The notes beneath the pieces are model-generated. The model was not told the origin of the DNA and did no database searches. It was given only the letters and a program-made list of their open reading frames with translations. This document shows positions 25,618 through 33,130 of a DNA stretch of 41,133 nt, one piece after another. The stretch's first letter is position 1, and each line of letters starts with the position of its first letter. The stretch comes from Treponema sp. (lineage in GTDB: Bacteria; Spirochaetota; Spirochaetia; Treponematales; Breznakiellaceae), in the NCBI GenBank assembly GCA_031256035.1, contig JAIRRJ010000054.1, forward strand, positions 1 through 41,133, given 5' to 3'. Position numbers and translations under genes: made by a program.

Positions 25618-25654
25618 GAATCATTCGGGAACCAACCGGATTCCCGAATGATTC
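25618..25654. terminator. 14-base perfect hairpin after the 8-TM gene
   Basis: GAATCATTCGGGAA (25618-25631) and its exact reverse complement (25641-25654) enclose a 9-base loop. It lies 7 bases downstream of the 8-TM membrane protein stop and upstream of MCP 1, so it most likely ends the leftward TPR/8-TM transcript. There is no T-run after it in that direction, so it may be an mRNA-stabilising or attenuating structure rather than a classical intrinsic terminator. Confidence 0.7.
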
Positions 25655-25661
25655 TATTACG

Positions 25662-26528
25662 TTAAACAACGGAAGCTATCTTTTTCCACCACAATATGTT
25701 CCCTGTAATTATGCCAAAAACCAACATGGAACTGGTCATTTCTATCAGGTGACCAAATCTCACAGCATCGGGAAACAACGGGTTGGGAATTATCAACACA
25801 ACCGCTGTGCATAAATACACAAGACTCACGCCTGTTATAAAAACAGTTTTGCTCTTGTTGAGCATGAATTGCAGCGGCAGTACAAAAATACCGAATAGTA
25901 TTCCCCTCAATATTTGAAATGGAAATATTTCAGGGTTTGTTTTTATATTGTCAACAATTTTGCCCCAAAAACTTAATTTTTCCGGCGAACCTGTATAAAA
26001 AATGCGCAATTCCTCAAATTGCCATGCTACAAAGTATCCAAAAAGCATGTACACACAACAATACACTATTCCGATAATCCCCAGTTTGATGGCAATGTTC
26101 TTTATGTCGATTTTCTCTTTTTCAATAACATTGTCCTTATTCTGAAAAAATTTCATCAACAATGGTATTGTTGCCAACAACGGGAACAGACCGGCAGCCA
26201 TAATTAACATAATATCCGGTTTTGTCAGAACGGGAAACGCGGCGCCAAACAATAATGTTTCAATTTGCGTCATGAACATCGCCACAAAAAACATTGCAAA
26301 CAGTAAATTGATGAACAGTTTTATTCCGCGATAATGCGTATGCCTTATAATGAAATAAATGGCAAAACAAATCCATACGGCATTCAGCAACATAAACACC
26401 AGCCCCGTCAAGCCTCCTGAAGCGCCCAATTCCTTGAATTCAGGCGAAAACGGCATTGCGACATTTGCCGCAACAAATACAATCGTATAAACGATAGAAC
26501 AGAACAAAAGTTTCAGTGTGGTTTTCAT
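25662..26528 (-). CDS. 8-TM membrane protein, unknown
   Basis: A 288-residue integral membrane protein with about eight hydrophobic helices spread over its whole length, the first at 6-25 and the last near the C-terminus (FGIITGNILWW). Short loops, one longer charged cytoplasmic loop around 128-145 (FFQNKDNVIEKEKIDIK). I do not recognise the family and see no catalytic or transport signature. The coding DNA is AT-rich. The ATG at 26528 is one base after the TPR gene stop, with GGAG about 8 bases before it, so the two are coupled. It faces away from the LytTR-DUF3021 pair, and may be a target of that regulator by position. Confidence 0.65.
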   Translation of the reverse strand: MKTTLKLLFCSIVYTIVFVAANVAMPFSPEFKELGASGGLTGLVFMLLNAVWICFAIYFIIRHTHYRGIKLFINLLFAMFFVAMFMTQIETLLFGAAFPVLTKPDIMLIMAAGLFPLLATIPLLMKFFQNKDNVIEKEKIDIKNIAIKLGIIGIVYCCVYMLFGYFVAWQFEELRIFYTGSPEKLSFWGKIVDNIKTNPEIFPFQILRGILFGIFVLPLQFMLNKSKTVFITGVSLVYLCTAVVLIIPNPLFPDAVRFGHLIEMTSSMLVFGIITGNILWWKKIASVV

Positions 26529-26529
26529 C

Positions 26530-27246
26530 TTATATCTCCTTCAAACTTTTTTGAGCGTCTTTGTTAGTTGGATACAAAGACAATGCCAGTTCAAACCATG
26601 CGCGGGCGTCATTCGGTTTCTTTTCCTTCTGATGGACAATTCCCAAAGCATAATACACATTAAAACGGACATCATTTGGCAGCGTTTCTTCATTCTCCAG
26701 TATTTCATCAAGGAGTTTTTTCGCTTTACTCAAATTGCGGAATGGCGGATTGGCAAACGCATTACTGGCAACAAGCAGATATTTTGCTTCAACATTATTC
26801 GGGTCAAGGCTTATGGCTTTGTTCGCGTTATTGATAAAACGCATTCCATTTGCTACCTGATAGCCGAATCCTTTCACATCACACAGACACGCGATACTTT
26901 CCGCCAGAACATAGTACGCCTCTGATGTAGGCTGTTCTTCAATGGCCGATTTCGCAAAAGTTTCGCCGCGTCCGTAATAAGCGCCTGCTTCTGTCTTTTG
27001 CCCTTCCCGCTGGTATACCTGCCCCATTATGTTTTCACACCGCGCAAGCATTACATTCCTTTCATTTTTTGAAACAATTGATTCAGCTTGAGCTTTTGCC
27101 GTTTCATAAAGGGGCAAAACCTCGCTGCTGGACAATACCTGTTCCAAAACCGCATCCCTAAGCGGGATAAACCACGCCGGCGCTTCGGCATACAATACCG
27201 AAGCCGACACCAAACCGATGATACACATCATCTTCACCTTGTTCAT
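26530..27246 (-). CDS. Secreted TPR-type repeat protein
   Basis: A 238-residue exported protein with a signal peptide (KVKMMCIIGLVSASVLYAEA, cut near residue 20). The mature part has paired helices with TPR spacing: MGQVYQREGQKTEAGAYYGRGE, AYYVLAESIACL, KAISLDPNNVEAKYLLVASN, and VYYALGIVHQKEKKPNDARAWFELALSLYPTNKDA. TPR proteins act as scaffolds. The open frame extends to 27435, overlapping the LytTR gene, but ATG 27246 has GAAGGAG in front and begins the signal peptide. It heads a two-gene unit with the 8-TM protein, divergent from the LytTR regulator with 156 bases between starts. Confidence 0.8.
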   Translation of the reverse strand: MNKVKMMCIIGLVSASVLYAEAPAWFIPLRDAVLEQVLSSSEVLPLYETAKAQAESIVSKNERNVMLARCENIMGQVYQREGQKTEAGAYYGRGETFAKSAIEEQPTSEAYYVLAESIACLCDVKGFGYQVANGMRFINNANKAISLDPNNVEAKYLLVASNAFANPPFRNLSKAKKLLDEILENEETLPNDVRFNVYYALGIVHQKEKKPNDARAWFELALSLYPTNKDAQKSLKEI

Positions 27247-27367
27247 ATAATTCTCCTTCAAACTAAGATAACTTAACCATAATCGCGTATTCTCAATCCG
27301 CCAATGAAACTCAAGGTTGGAAAGCGGCAGCTTGGGCGTAAATTCCGGCAGGTTAGTCAGAATCCGC

Positions 27368-27396
27368 TTGTATAAACGCGGCGGGAGTATGATAAT
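27368..27396 (+). promoter_or_regulatory. Candidate promoter of the LytTR gene
   Basis: TTGTAT (27368-27373), 17-base spacer, GATAAT (27391-27396), then 6 bases to the ATG at 27403. No usable ribosome-binding site is at the proper distance, so the transcript would be leaderless. The gap to the divergent TPR gene is where a LytTR protein would be expected to bind. Confidence 0.5.
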
Positions 27397-27402
27397 CAAA
27401 AT

Positions 27403-27849
27403 ATGAAAATCACCATCAACACTGACGGCCGCCATGCTGAAACCGAAATTATCGTCAACTGCAGCCGCGTGAATGATGACATTGAAAAGCTGCTTGCCGC
27501 GATCCGCATGCTGGATATGAAGCTTACCGGACGGAAAGACGGGCGGCAGTATGTTCTTGACGCCGCAGACATTATGTACATTGAAAGCACCGATAAACGC
27601 ACTTTCCTCTATACCGTAACCGATGTATATGAGAGCGCTTTCAAACTCTACGAACTGGAAGAAAAACTAAAGGTTAGTGATTTTCTGCGGGCAAGTAAAA
27701 GCTGCCTTTTTAACATCAGCCACATACAGTCTATCGAACCTGACCTTGACCGCAGGCTGATATTGACGATGGAAAGAGGAATAAAACTGATGGTGTCACG
27801 GCAATATTCGGCAGAGGTCAAACAAAAATTGGAGGCATTTAATGGATAA
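27403..27849 (+). CDS. LytTR DNA-binding domain regulator
   Basis: A 148-residue single-domain regulator. The C-terminal two-thirds is a LytTR domain: the strand block VLDAADIMYIESTDKRTFLYT, then FKLYELEEKLKVSDFLRASKSCLFNISHIQSIEPD and the terminal strand MVSRQYSAEVKQKLE. The N-terminal 50 residues lack a receiver domain, so it is not phosphorylated in the usual way. Short LytTR proteins paired with a DUF3021 membrane protein form LytTR regulatory systems, in which the membrane partner restrains the regulator. That pairing is present here: the next gene overlaps by 8 bases. Confidence 0.88.
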   Translation: MKITINTDGRHAETEIIVNCSRVNDDIEKLLAAIRMLDMKLTGRKDGRQYVLDAADIMYIESTDKRTFLYTVTDVYESAFKLYELEEKLKVSDFLRASKSCLFNISHIQSIEPDLDRRLILTMERGIKLMVSRQYSAEVKQKLEAFNG

Positions 27850-28345
27850 TGAACTGAATAGAAAACCGCTCATTGTGGAATTGTTACGAACATTCTTGAT
27901 CTTTTTTGCCATCACCATTCTCGCCATGTCTTTCGCGGGGATGCTGGTTGCGCATTTTACCCCTGATGCGAAAGATGTATCTGCCTTGTTCGCCCTCGGC
28001 GCAGGTTTACCGTACAGTGTAATTCTGCAATTAGCAGGCTTTTCCTTTATTATGGCCGCTGTTTCTGTGTTGTTGTTTTCTGAACGTTTTTTTACAAAAA
28101 TGCGGTTTTTATGGCGGGGGTTTATATTGATGTTTGCTGCCCTGCTTACCGCTTCGTTTTTTTCGTTAATGTTCAAGTGGTTTCCGGCGGATGATTTACA
28201 TGGATGGCTTGGTTTTGTGTTGTGTACTTTTATCTGCTTTGTCATCAGCGGCGGCATTACTATGCTTAAGTTAAAACTGGAAGGAAAAAAATACGACAGA
28301 TTACTGGCAAATTATAAGGCACGGAACAGGGGGCAGCGGGTCTAA
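27842..28345 (+). CDS. DUF3021 membrane protein, LytTR partner
   Basis: A 167-residue protein with four membrane helices (about 17-38, 56-80, 90-112 and 122-142) and a basic C-terminal tail, matching DUF3021 in size and topology. DUF3021 genes are typically adjacent to LytTR regulators and are thought to inhibit them at the membrane. The ATG overlaps the LytTR gene by 8 bases, so translation is coupled. Its own ribosome-binding site (GGAGG, within the LytTR gene end) is good. Inducing signal unknown. Confidence 0.78.
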   Translation: MDNELNRKPLIVELLRTFLIFFAITILAMSFAGMLVAHFTPDAKDVSALFALGAGLPYSVILQLAGFSFIMAAVSVLLFSERFFTKMRFLWRGFILMFAALLTASFFSLMFKWFPADDLHGWLGFVLCTFICFVISGGITMLKLKLEGKKYDRLLANYKARNRGQRV

Positions 28346-28384
28346 CACCAGCCGTTTCAAATAAATACGGCAGCGCATGGTGAC

Positions 28385-28407
28385 TCATTGATTGTCAGCG
28401 TCAATGA
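28385..28407. terminator. Weak inverted repeat between convergent genes
   Basis: TCATTGA (28385-28391) and TCAATGA (28401-28407) form a 7-base stem with a 9-base loop, between the ends of the DUF3021 gene and MCP 2. No T-run follows on either strand, so its role as a terminator is doubtful. Confidence 0.3.
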
Positions 28408-28429
28408 ATAGAGGTGCAGGTGGTCATCA

Positions 28430-30250
28430 CTACACTTTGAACCTGGAAACTTCCTTTATTAGTGTATCAATAGCTTCACGGTTTTTGCCGCTTATTTCTT
28501 TGACGTGGTTTACCGCTTTGTTGATTTCTTCCGCGCCGGCGGCCATTTCATTCATACCGAAGCTTATCTCCTGTGTCGTTTTTTCAAGGTTTTCGCTTTC
28601 ACCTATCACTTCTTTCGCCCTTCCAAGCATTTCACCGGAATCGTTTGTTACCTGACGTGTAATTTCATTTACATTGCTCACGCCTTCAAGCACCTGTCTG
28701 CTTCCGGTCCCCTGTTCTTCCATCGCATTCCTGATGTTTTCTTCCTGTTCGGCTACGGTCTTTACACCGGAATCAATAGCTTCGAATTTACCCAGAACAT
28801 TTTCAGTAGAGCGCGTGATTTTGTCGATTGACCCCTTTATCCTTTTCAAAACATTGCCTATGGTCTTTGACTGCTCGCTGGAATTTACCGCCAGTTTGCG
28901 TATTTCGTTCGCGACAACGGCAAAACCTTTTCCCGACTCTCCCGCATGAGCCGCTTCAATGGCGGCGTTCATCGAAAGGAGGTTTGTCTGGCTTGCGATA
29001 TTCTGCATTACAGAATTGATCTCCAACAGCCCTTCGGATTCACGTGAGATTTCATGAATATTTTGAGCCACTTCGGAAAGACCGCCTCTCCCCACTTCGG
29101 CTGCATCCCTTAATGTATTTACATTAGCGGCGTTTTTAATCAATGTGTCGGTAACGGAGCGGGTATTGGCAACCATTTCCTCTATTGCTGACGATGCCTG
29201 GGAAACATTGCTGCTTTGGTTGCCGACATGAGTGTCCAGCTTGTGGATATTATCGACAAGCTGTTCCATAGTCCCGTGAGTTTGGCTGACATAGGCGCTC
29301 TGGTTGCTTATGCGAGCTTTGATGTTTTGGACATTGGCAGTGATTTGATTGATGGCAGCGGCAGTAACATTCATATTAGTTGCAAGATCATTGCCGATAT
29401 CGGAAAGCATCGCCGCTTCTTCTTTTATTTTTATGACAAGATTTTTAATTTTCATAATGGTCAAATTGAAGTAACGGGCAAGGCTGCCCATTTCATTTTG
29501 TGAATTAACGGTGATGGTGTGCGTCAGATCTCCTTCACCTTCCGATATTTCCTTCAAAATAGCATTTATTCTGTCAAGCGGAATAAAAATCCTCCGCATG
29601 AAAAATGCTGCAAGCGCAATTCCTATGGCAAGAAAAATTCCGGCAACAATTGACTGCTGCGTTCTTTCATCAATAATTGCTTTACGCAAGTGGCTTCCGT
29701 CAAAATCACAGCCGATAATCCCCACCGTCTTTCCGGCGGAATTTCTGATGGGGGCATACGCTGAAATCAACCAGCCCCATTCTCCCTGATCTACAAGGCC
29801 GGAAGATTCGATTTTTCCAGAAGTCCATACCTTTCTGAACGCAGGATCATAATCGCTTGTATCCTCTTCATCTCCGAGATCGGAGTAATTTTCTTCATCA
29901 TCAGGTTCGGCGCTGCCGTCAATAATAAACTGCCAGATATTACCCTTCAATGGAGCCATCGTACTGAGATAAACGCAGCCTGAAATATCTTTAAGCTGAA
30001 AAAGCCTGAGTCTGGTTTCTTCAAAAAACGGATCGTCTTTGTCCTGCGATTTGATCAGTGCTTCAAAAGAGTCGCCGTCAACAATCTGGACGGCTTTTTC
30101 CACAATGTGAATGCTCTGTTCGGCATAAGCCTCTATAATCGAATGAGATGTCTGCCTGATACCCAGCACAGACGTTATCACGCAAAGGGCAATGACAAAA
30201 AAAGAAAAAAGAACAATAAACTGAAGTTTAAGAGAATGTAAAATTTTCAT
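28430..30250 (-). CDS. Methyl-accepting chemotaxis protein 2
   Basis: A 606-residue MCP. TM1 is about 9-30, the periplasmic sensor 31-200, and TM2 201-218. The sensor has the late-Cache pattern [41 protein letters not shown], as in single or double Cache modules; a run of acidic residues (about 117-135) could bind cations. HAMP follows, then the coiled-coil with tip [20 protein letters not shown]. It ends in SRFKV. The output domain is very close to that of MCP 3. It starts 45 bases after the HD-GYP stop and has its own good promoter, so it may be transcribed both ways. Confidence 0.93.
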   Translation of the reverse strand: MKILHSLKLQFIVLFSFFVIALCVITSVLGIRQTSHSIIEAYAEQSIHIVEKAVQIVDGDSFEALIKSQDKDDPFFEETRLRLFQLKDISGCVYLSTMAPLKGNIWQFIIDGSAEPDDEENYSDLGDEEDTSDYDPAFRKVWTSGKIESSGLVDQGEWGWLISAYAPIRNSAGKTVGIIGCDFDGSHLRKAIIDERTQQSIVAGIFLAIGIALAAFFMRRIFIPLDRINAILKEISEGEGDLTHTITVNSQNEMGSLARYFNLTIMKIKNLVIKIKEEAAMLSDIGNDLATNMNVTAAAINQITANVQNIKARISNQSAYVSQTHGTMEQLVDNIHKLDTHVGNQSSNVSQASSAIEEMVANTRSVTDTLIKNAANVNTLRDAAEVGRGGLSEVAQNIHEISRESEGLLEINSVMQNIASQTNLLSMNAAIEAAHAGESGKGFAVVANEIRKLAVNSSEQSKTIGNVLKRIKGSIDKITRSTENVLGKFEAIDSGVKTVAEQEENIRNAMEEQGTGSRQVLEGVSNVNEITRQVTNDSGEMLGRAKEVIGESENLEKTTQEISFGMNEMAAGAEEINKAVNHVKEISGKNREAIDTLIKEVSRFKV

Positions 30251-30256
30251 AGCTGC

Positions 30257-30285
30257 ATTATACCCTGTTCACACAAGATATTCAA
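30257..30285 (-). promoter_or_regulatory. Promoter of MCP 2, leaderless layout
   Basis: On the minus strand TTGAAT (30285-30280), 17-base spacer, perfect TATAAT (30262-30257), and then 6 bases to the ATG at 30250. This is the strongest promoter match in the window, and it leaves no room for a ribosome-binding site. Confidence 0.65.
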
Positions 30286-30295
30286 TTCTCCCTTT

Positions 30296-31996
30296 TCATG
30301 CGGAAACGTTCATTCCGTTGTTTCTTTGTTTTTGATCCGTGTCAAGTTTGGAAGCCCATGCTTGCTTCTTTTTCTTAACCTCCTCCGCATCATTTCTTTC
30401 GCCTAGAAGCGTGTGCAGGCGGTGGAGGGAAGCAAGAAAATTGATCCCCTTTTGAAAATCATCAAAATGTTTTGTTGACAATTCGTACTTCTCCCGGTAT
30501 CTTTCCGCCGCGCGATGGAGGAGTTCTTTGGTCATTCTCAAGTGATACAGCGTGTGTTCATAATGCGGGGAACGTGGATCGGTATTGGCAACAGCTTTTT
30601 TCAGGTCAAGAATATTTTTTGCTACAGCCGCAAACCTGCCTTCCAGTTCCACCAGCGGCCATTTCCATTTTGAATTATCCCCGTAAGCTTTTATAAGAAA
30701 TTCTATTGTTTTCCCCAATTTCTCAATCAGACGGTAACGGCTGCCGGCGTCAAGGGACGTTATTTCCGCCAGATTTCTCTCATAATCAGAAAAAGGCGCG
30801 TCTACATAATCTGTTACCACCGCTTCCAGATAAGAGACGCATTTGAACAGGGATTTCCGCCCCTCGTTAAGAGCGTCTTCATTTTTTATTTCAAGAATCG
30901 TTCTGGATACCGTGTCTATCTCAAGTTCCTGTACCGCAAGATTGAGTGCGCCTTCCGCAAGGGTAAGATGGGTCATTGCAACCTTGCCGGAATCCTGTTT
31001 CAGCAATAACAGAAGAGTTTTTTCCCTGTTTTGAATTTCGCGGATTGAATCCAGGCAAGGTTTTATTTTTTGTTGAAACTGTGTTTTATCGTCAGCCGGA
31101 ATATCTGCCGTAATTTCCATGCGGGTGAGGGGGCGGACTATGGAAATAGTTTTTGGGGAAGTATGCACTATTGTTTTTGAGTTATCAGCTAACTCCACAA
31201 TAGGGTAACGCGGGGCTTCAGGATTTACATCATACACTTGAGCTTGTCTGCCATCGGACAATAAAACCCTAAGCCCTATGGGGTAAAGCGAAAGAGAATT
31301 AACCAATGCCCGGATAACGGCGTCATCGTACTGCTTCTTTTCGTTTCTGAGCAGTTCGACCATGCCTGTATGGTGGTTCTTTTTTTTCTTGTAATGACGT
31401 TTTGCGGTACTCGCTTCATACGAACAGGCGACCGCAATTATTTTCGCGTACAGGGTTATTTTTTCCCCGGTTAATTTCCTGGGATACCCCGAGCCGTCTT
31501 CACGTTCATGATGTTCAAGTATCGCCGCCCTGATAGACGGGGAAAGATTATATGGCTCAAGGAATTTATAACCGTGTATAGGATGGGTGTCAATTAATCT
31601 TCTCTCCTGTTCTGTTAAAGCCTGATCTTTTAAGTGAAATTCCGGCGGCAGTTTGGTCATACCAATGTCGTGAAGCAGAGCCGCAATGCCCAGTTCGATA
31701 AGCCGGTGAATGGGCAGCCTGAGGTATGCGCCGATAATTATTGCAATGACGGTAGAGCGTACCATATGCGAGGCGAGATGGTTCTTGCCGTGAGCGGATT
31801 CGGCATGGAGTATGGAATGTAAAAAAGAACGGCGGTTATGTTTCAGGATGCCGCATATTTTTTTTATTTCTTCGGTAATCGAACCAATGTCCAGATTTTT
31901 GTTTGGCACACAATGGTGAATGAGAAATTCAGCATATCCCAAAAATGAGGTATAAATTGCATCAGGCTCTTGCTGCCCGGTCGTAGTATTTTCCAT
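30296..31996 (-). CDS. HD-GYP domain protein (c-di-GMP phosphodiesterase family)
   Basis: A 566-residue cytoplasmic protein. An N-terminal helical segment precedes an HD-GYP domain at about 70-230. Metal and signature residues visible: HD at 109-110 in LLHDIG, THPIHGY (His138), EHHE (162-163), and the GYP tripeptide at 170-172 in EDGSGYP. The later VADxYDAL block is VACSYEAS, so a usually conserved metal-binding Asp is Cys and another is Glu. After a beta module (about 235-300), the C-terminal 260 residues are helical with no known domain. It probably hydrolyses c-di-GMP, though the altered block weakens that. It could oppose signalling through the PilZ protein, and is followed by MCP 2. Confidence 0.85.
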   Translation of the reverse strand: MENTTTGQQEPDAIYTSFLGYAEFLIHHCVPNKNLDIGSITEEIKKICGILKHNRRSFLHSILHAESAHGKNHLASHMVRSTVIAIIIGAYLRLPIHRLIELGIAALLHDIGMTKLPPEFHLKDQALTEQERRLIDTHPIHGYKFLEPYNLSPSIRAAILEHHEREDGSGYPRKLTGEKITLYAKIIAVACSYEASTAKRHYKKKKNHHTGMVELLRNEKKQYDDAVIRALVNSLSLYPIGLRVLLSDGRQAQVYDVNPEAPRYPIVELADNSKTIVHTSPKTISIVRPLTRMEITADIPADDKTQFQQKIKPCLDSIREIQNREKTLLLLLKQDSGKVAMTHLTLAEGALNLAVQELEIDTVSRTILEIKNEDALNEGRKSLFKCVSYLEAVVTDYVDAPFSDYERNLAEITSLDAGSRYRLIEKLGKTIEFLIKAYGDNSKWKWPLVELEGRFAAVAKNILDLKKAVANTDPRSPHYEHTLYHLRMTKELLHRAAERYREKYELSTKHFDDFQKGINFLASLHRLHTLLGERNDAEEVKKKKQAWASKLDTDQKQRNNGMNVSA

Positions 31997-32080
31997 TTGT
32001 TCCCAAGTTTATGATTAATTTTTATAGAGATACCAGCAGTTGGGGGAAAATTCTGTGCCTTTTCGAGGGTGTTTTATACC

Positions 32081-33130
32081 TTAAAACTGCACCCCAATGC
32101 CAGCCCAGGGTTTTAAGTATCCGGAAGCCTCGCCTTCGGTCAGCAGGTGAGTCAAGTCAAGACCGGCCTCAAAGTATAAATATTTGCCTGCGGACAAAAG
32201 GAAAGAGACGCCTGTATTCACATGAAAAGCCATTCCGTCCGCGGTGGAAGAAACACTCTGATCGCTGCTTGTATAACTGCCTATTTGCATACCAATTCCG
32301 GCTCCTGCTCTTATAATCAAAGCTGCTACATGACCCGCAAACCAGATTCGACCCGCAAGATTGAAATCCACTGTCAGCGTATGAGCCGTTACGCTGTGAT
32401 CATCAAAAACCCTGTCAAAAGCATACCATGATGCTGCCAGTTCAATGCCCGGATTGAAAAAATCGGATTTAACAAAAACCATACCAAAACGAAGAGCCGC
32501 GCCTGCCATCTGCATTTCATCTTCATAAATAAGATCTATGCCGCCGTAGAGGGGGAACACCGGCGTCCATGCCGGTCCGATATACACATCAACATTTTTT
32601 TCAGCATAGACCGTCTTGGATTCCGGTTCGGGAGCGTCAGGAGAAGCGACGATGGGTTCCCTGATCTCCGGTATTTGAGCGGGAAGGACTTCAAAGTTGA
32701 TCCAGTCTAATCCTGTACCCGGCCTGTCAAAAAAATCATAGGGTATAACGCGATACCGGTACTGCCCCGCCGCAAGAGAAACTTCAATAAACGGCTCTCC
32801 GGTAAATTCCCGCACTGCCCGGCGGTATTCGCCGGAATCTTCTTTTTCGATTATCACTTCGTAGCGCAGGGCATAGCCATCCACCGTCCATGTCAGACGC
32901 TGAACATAACGGGTTTCCAGATAATAGCCGCCGCTTTGCGCCGCCAGCGTTGGTGCCAGTAATAAAAAAAACAAGATCAAACCACAAACCTCACGAACCG
33001 TACCTGCGCAGGAAACTTCGTTGCATAATACGGTACGACCACGAACTTTTACTTCGACATCTTTTATAGTTCGTGTTGGTTCGTGTTGGTTCGTGGTAAA
33101 TAAAAAAGATTTGCTTTTTCTAGTTCCCAT
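32081..33130 (-). CDS. Outer-membrane beta-barrel protein with disrupted signal peptide
   Basis: A 349-residue frame from ATG 33130 (GGGG about 7 bases upstream), overlapping the FecR gene stop by 11 bases. It starts with a basic MGTRKSKS, continues through about 40 residues encoded by a repeat element, then has the hydrophobic LILFFLLLAPTLAAQ. Joining the two ends gives a textbook signal peptide, so the element seems to have been inserted in frame. A TTG at 32980, with GAGG 7 bases before it, could restart translation at the hydrophobic part. The mature protein has a beta domain (about 80-170, YEVIIEKEDSGEYRR, AGQYRYRVIPYDF), a Pro/Glu linker and a barrel ending GIGVQF. It is the last gene of the MCP 3 operon. 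Confidence 0.75.
   Translation of the reverse strand: MGTRKSKSFLFTTNQHEPTRTIKDVEVKVRGRTVLCNEVSCAGTVREVCGLILFFLLLAPTLAAQSGGYYLETRYVQRLTWTVDGYALRYEVIIEKEDSGEYRRAVREFTGEPFIEVSLAAGQYRYRVIPYDFFDRPGTGLDWINFEVLPAQIPEIREPIVASPDAPEPESKTVYAEKNVDVYIGPAWTPVFPLYGGIDLIYEDEMQMAGAALRFGMVFVKSDFFNPGIELAASWYAFDRVFDDHSVTAHTLTVDFNLAGRIWFAGHVAALIIRAGAGIGMQIGSYTSSDQSVSSTADGMAFHVNTGVSFLLSAGKYLYFEAGLDLTHLLTEGEASGYLKPWAGIGVQF
32981..33097. repeat. Mosaic palindromic repeat element
   Basis: On the plus strand the parts are ACCACAAACC and TCACGAAC (32981-32998), CCGTACC (32998-33004), the 20-base core in reverse (33005-33024), CGGTACG and ACCACGAAC (33031-33046), and 10-mer repeats GTTCGTGTTG x2 plus GTTCGTGGT (33069-33097). 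CGTACC pairs with GGTACG, and ACCACGAAC pairs with the last GTTCGTGGT, so the unit can fold into nested hairpins. It stays open in the frame of the outer-membrane protein. Confidence 0.85.
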
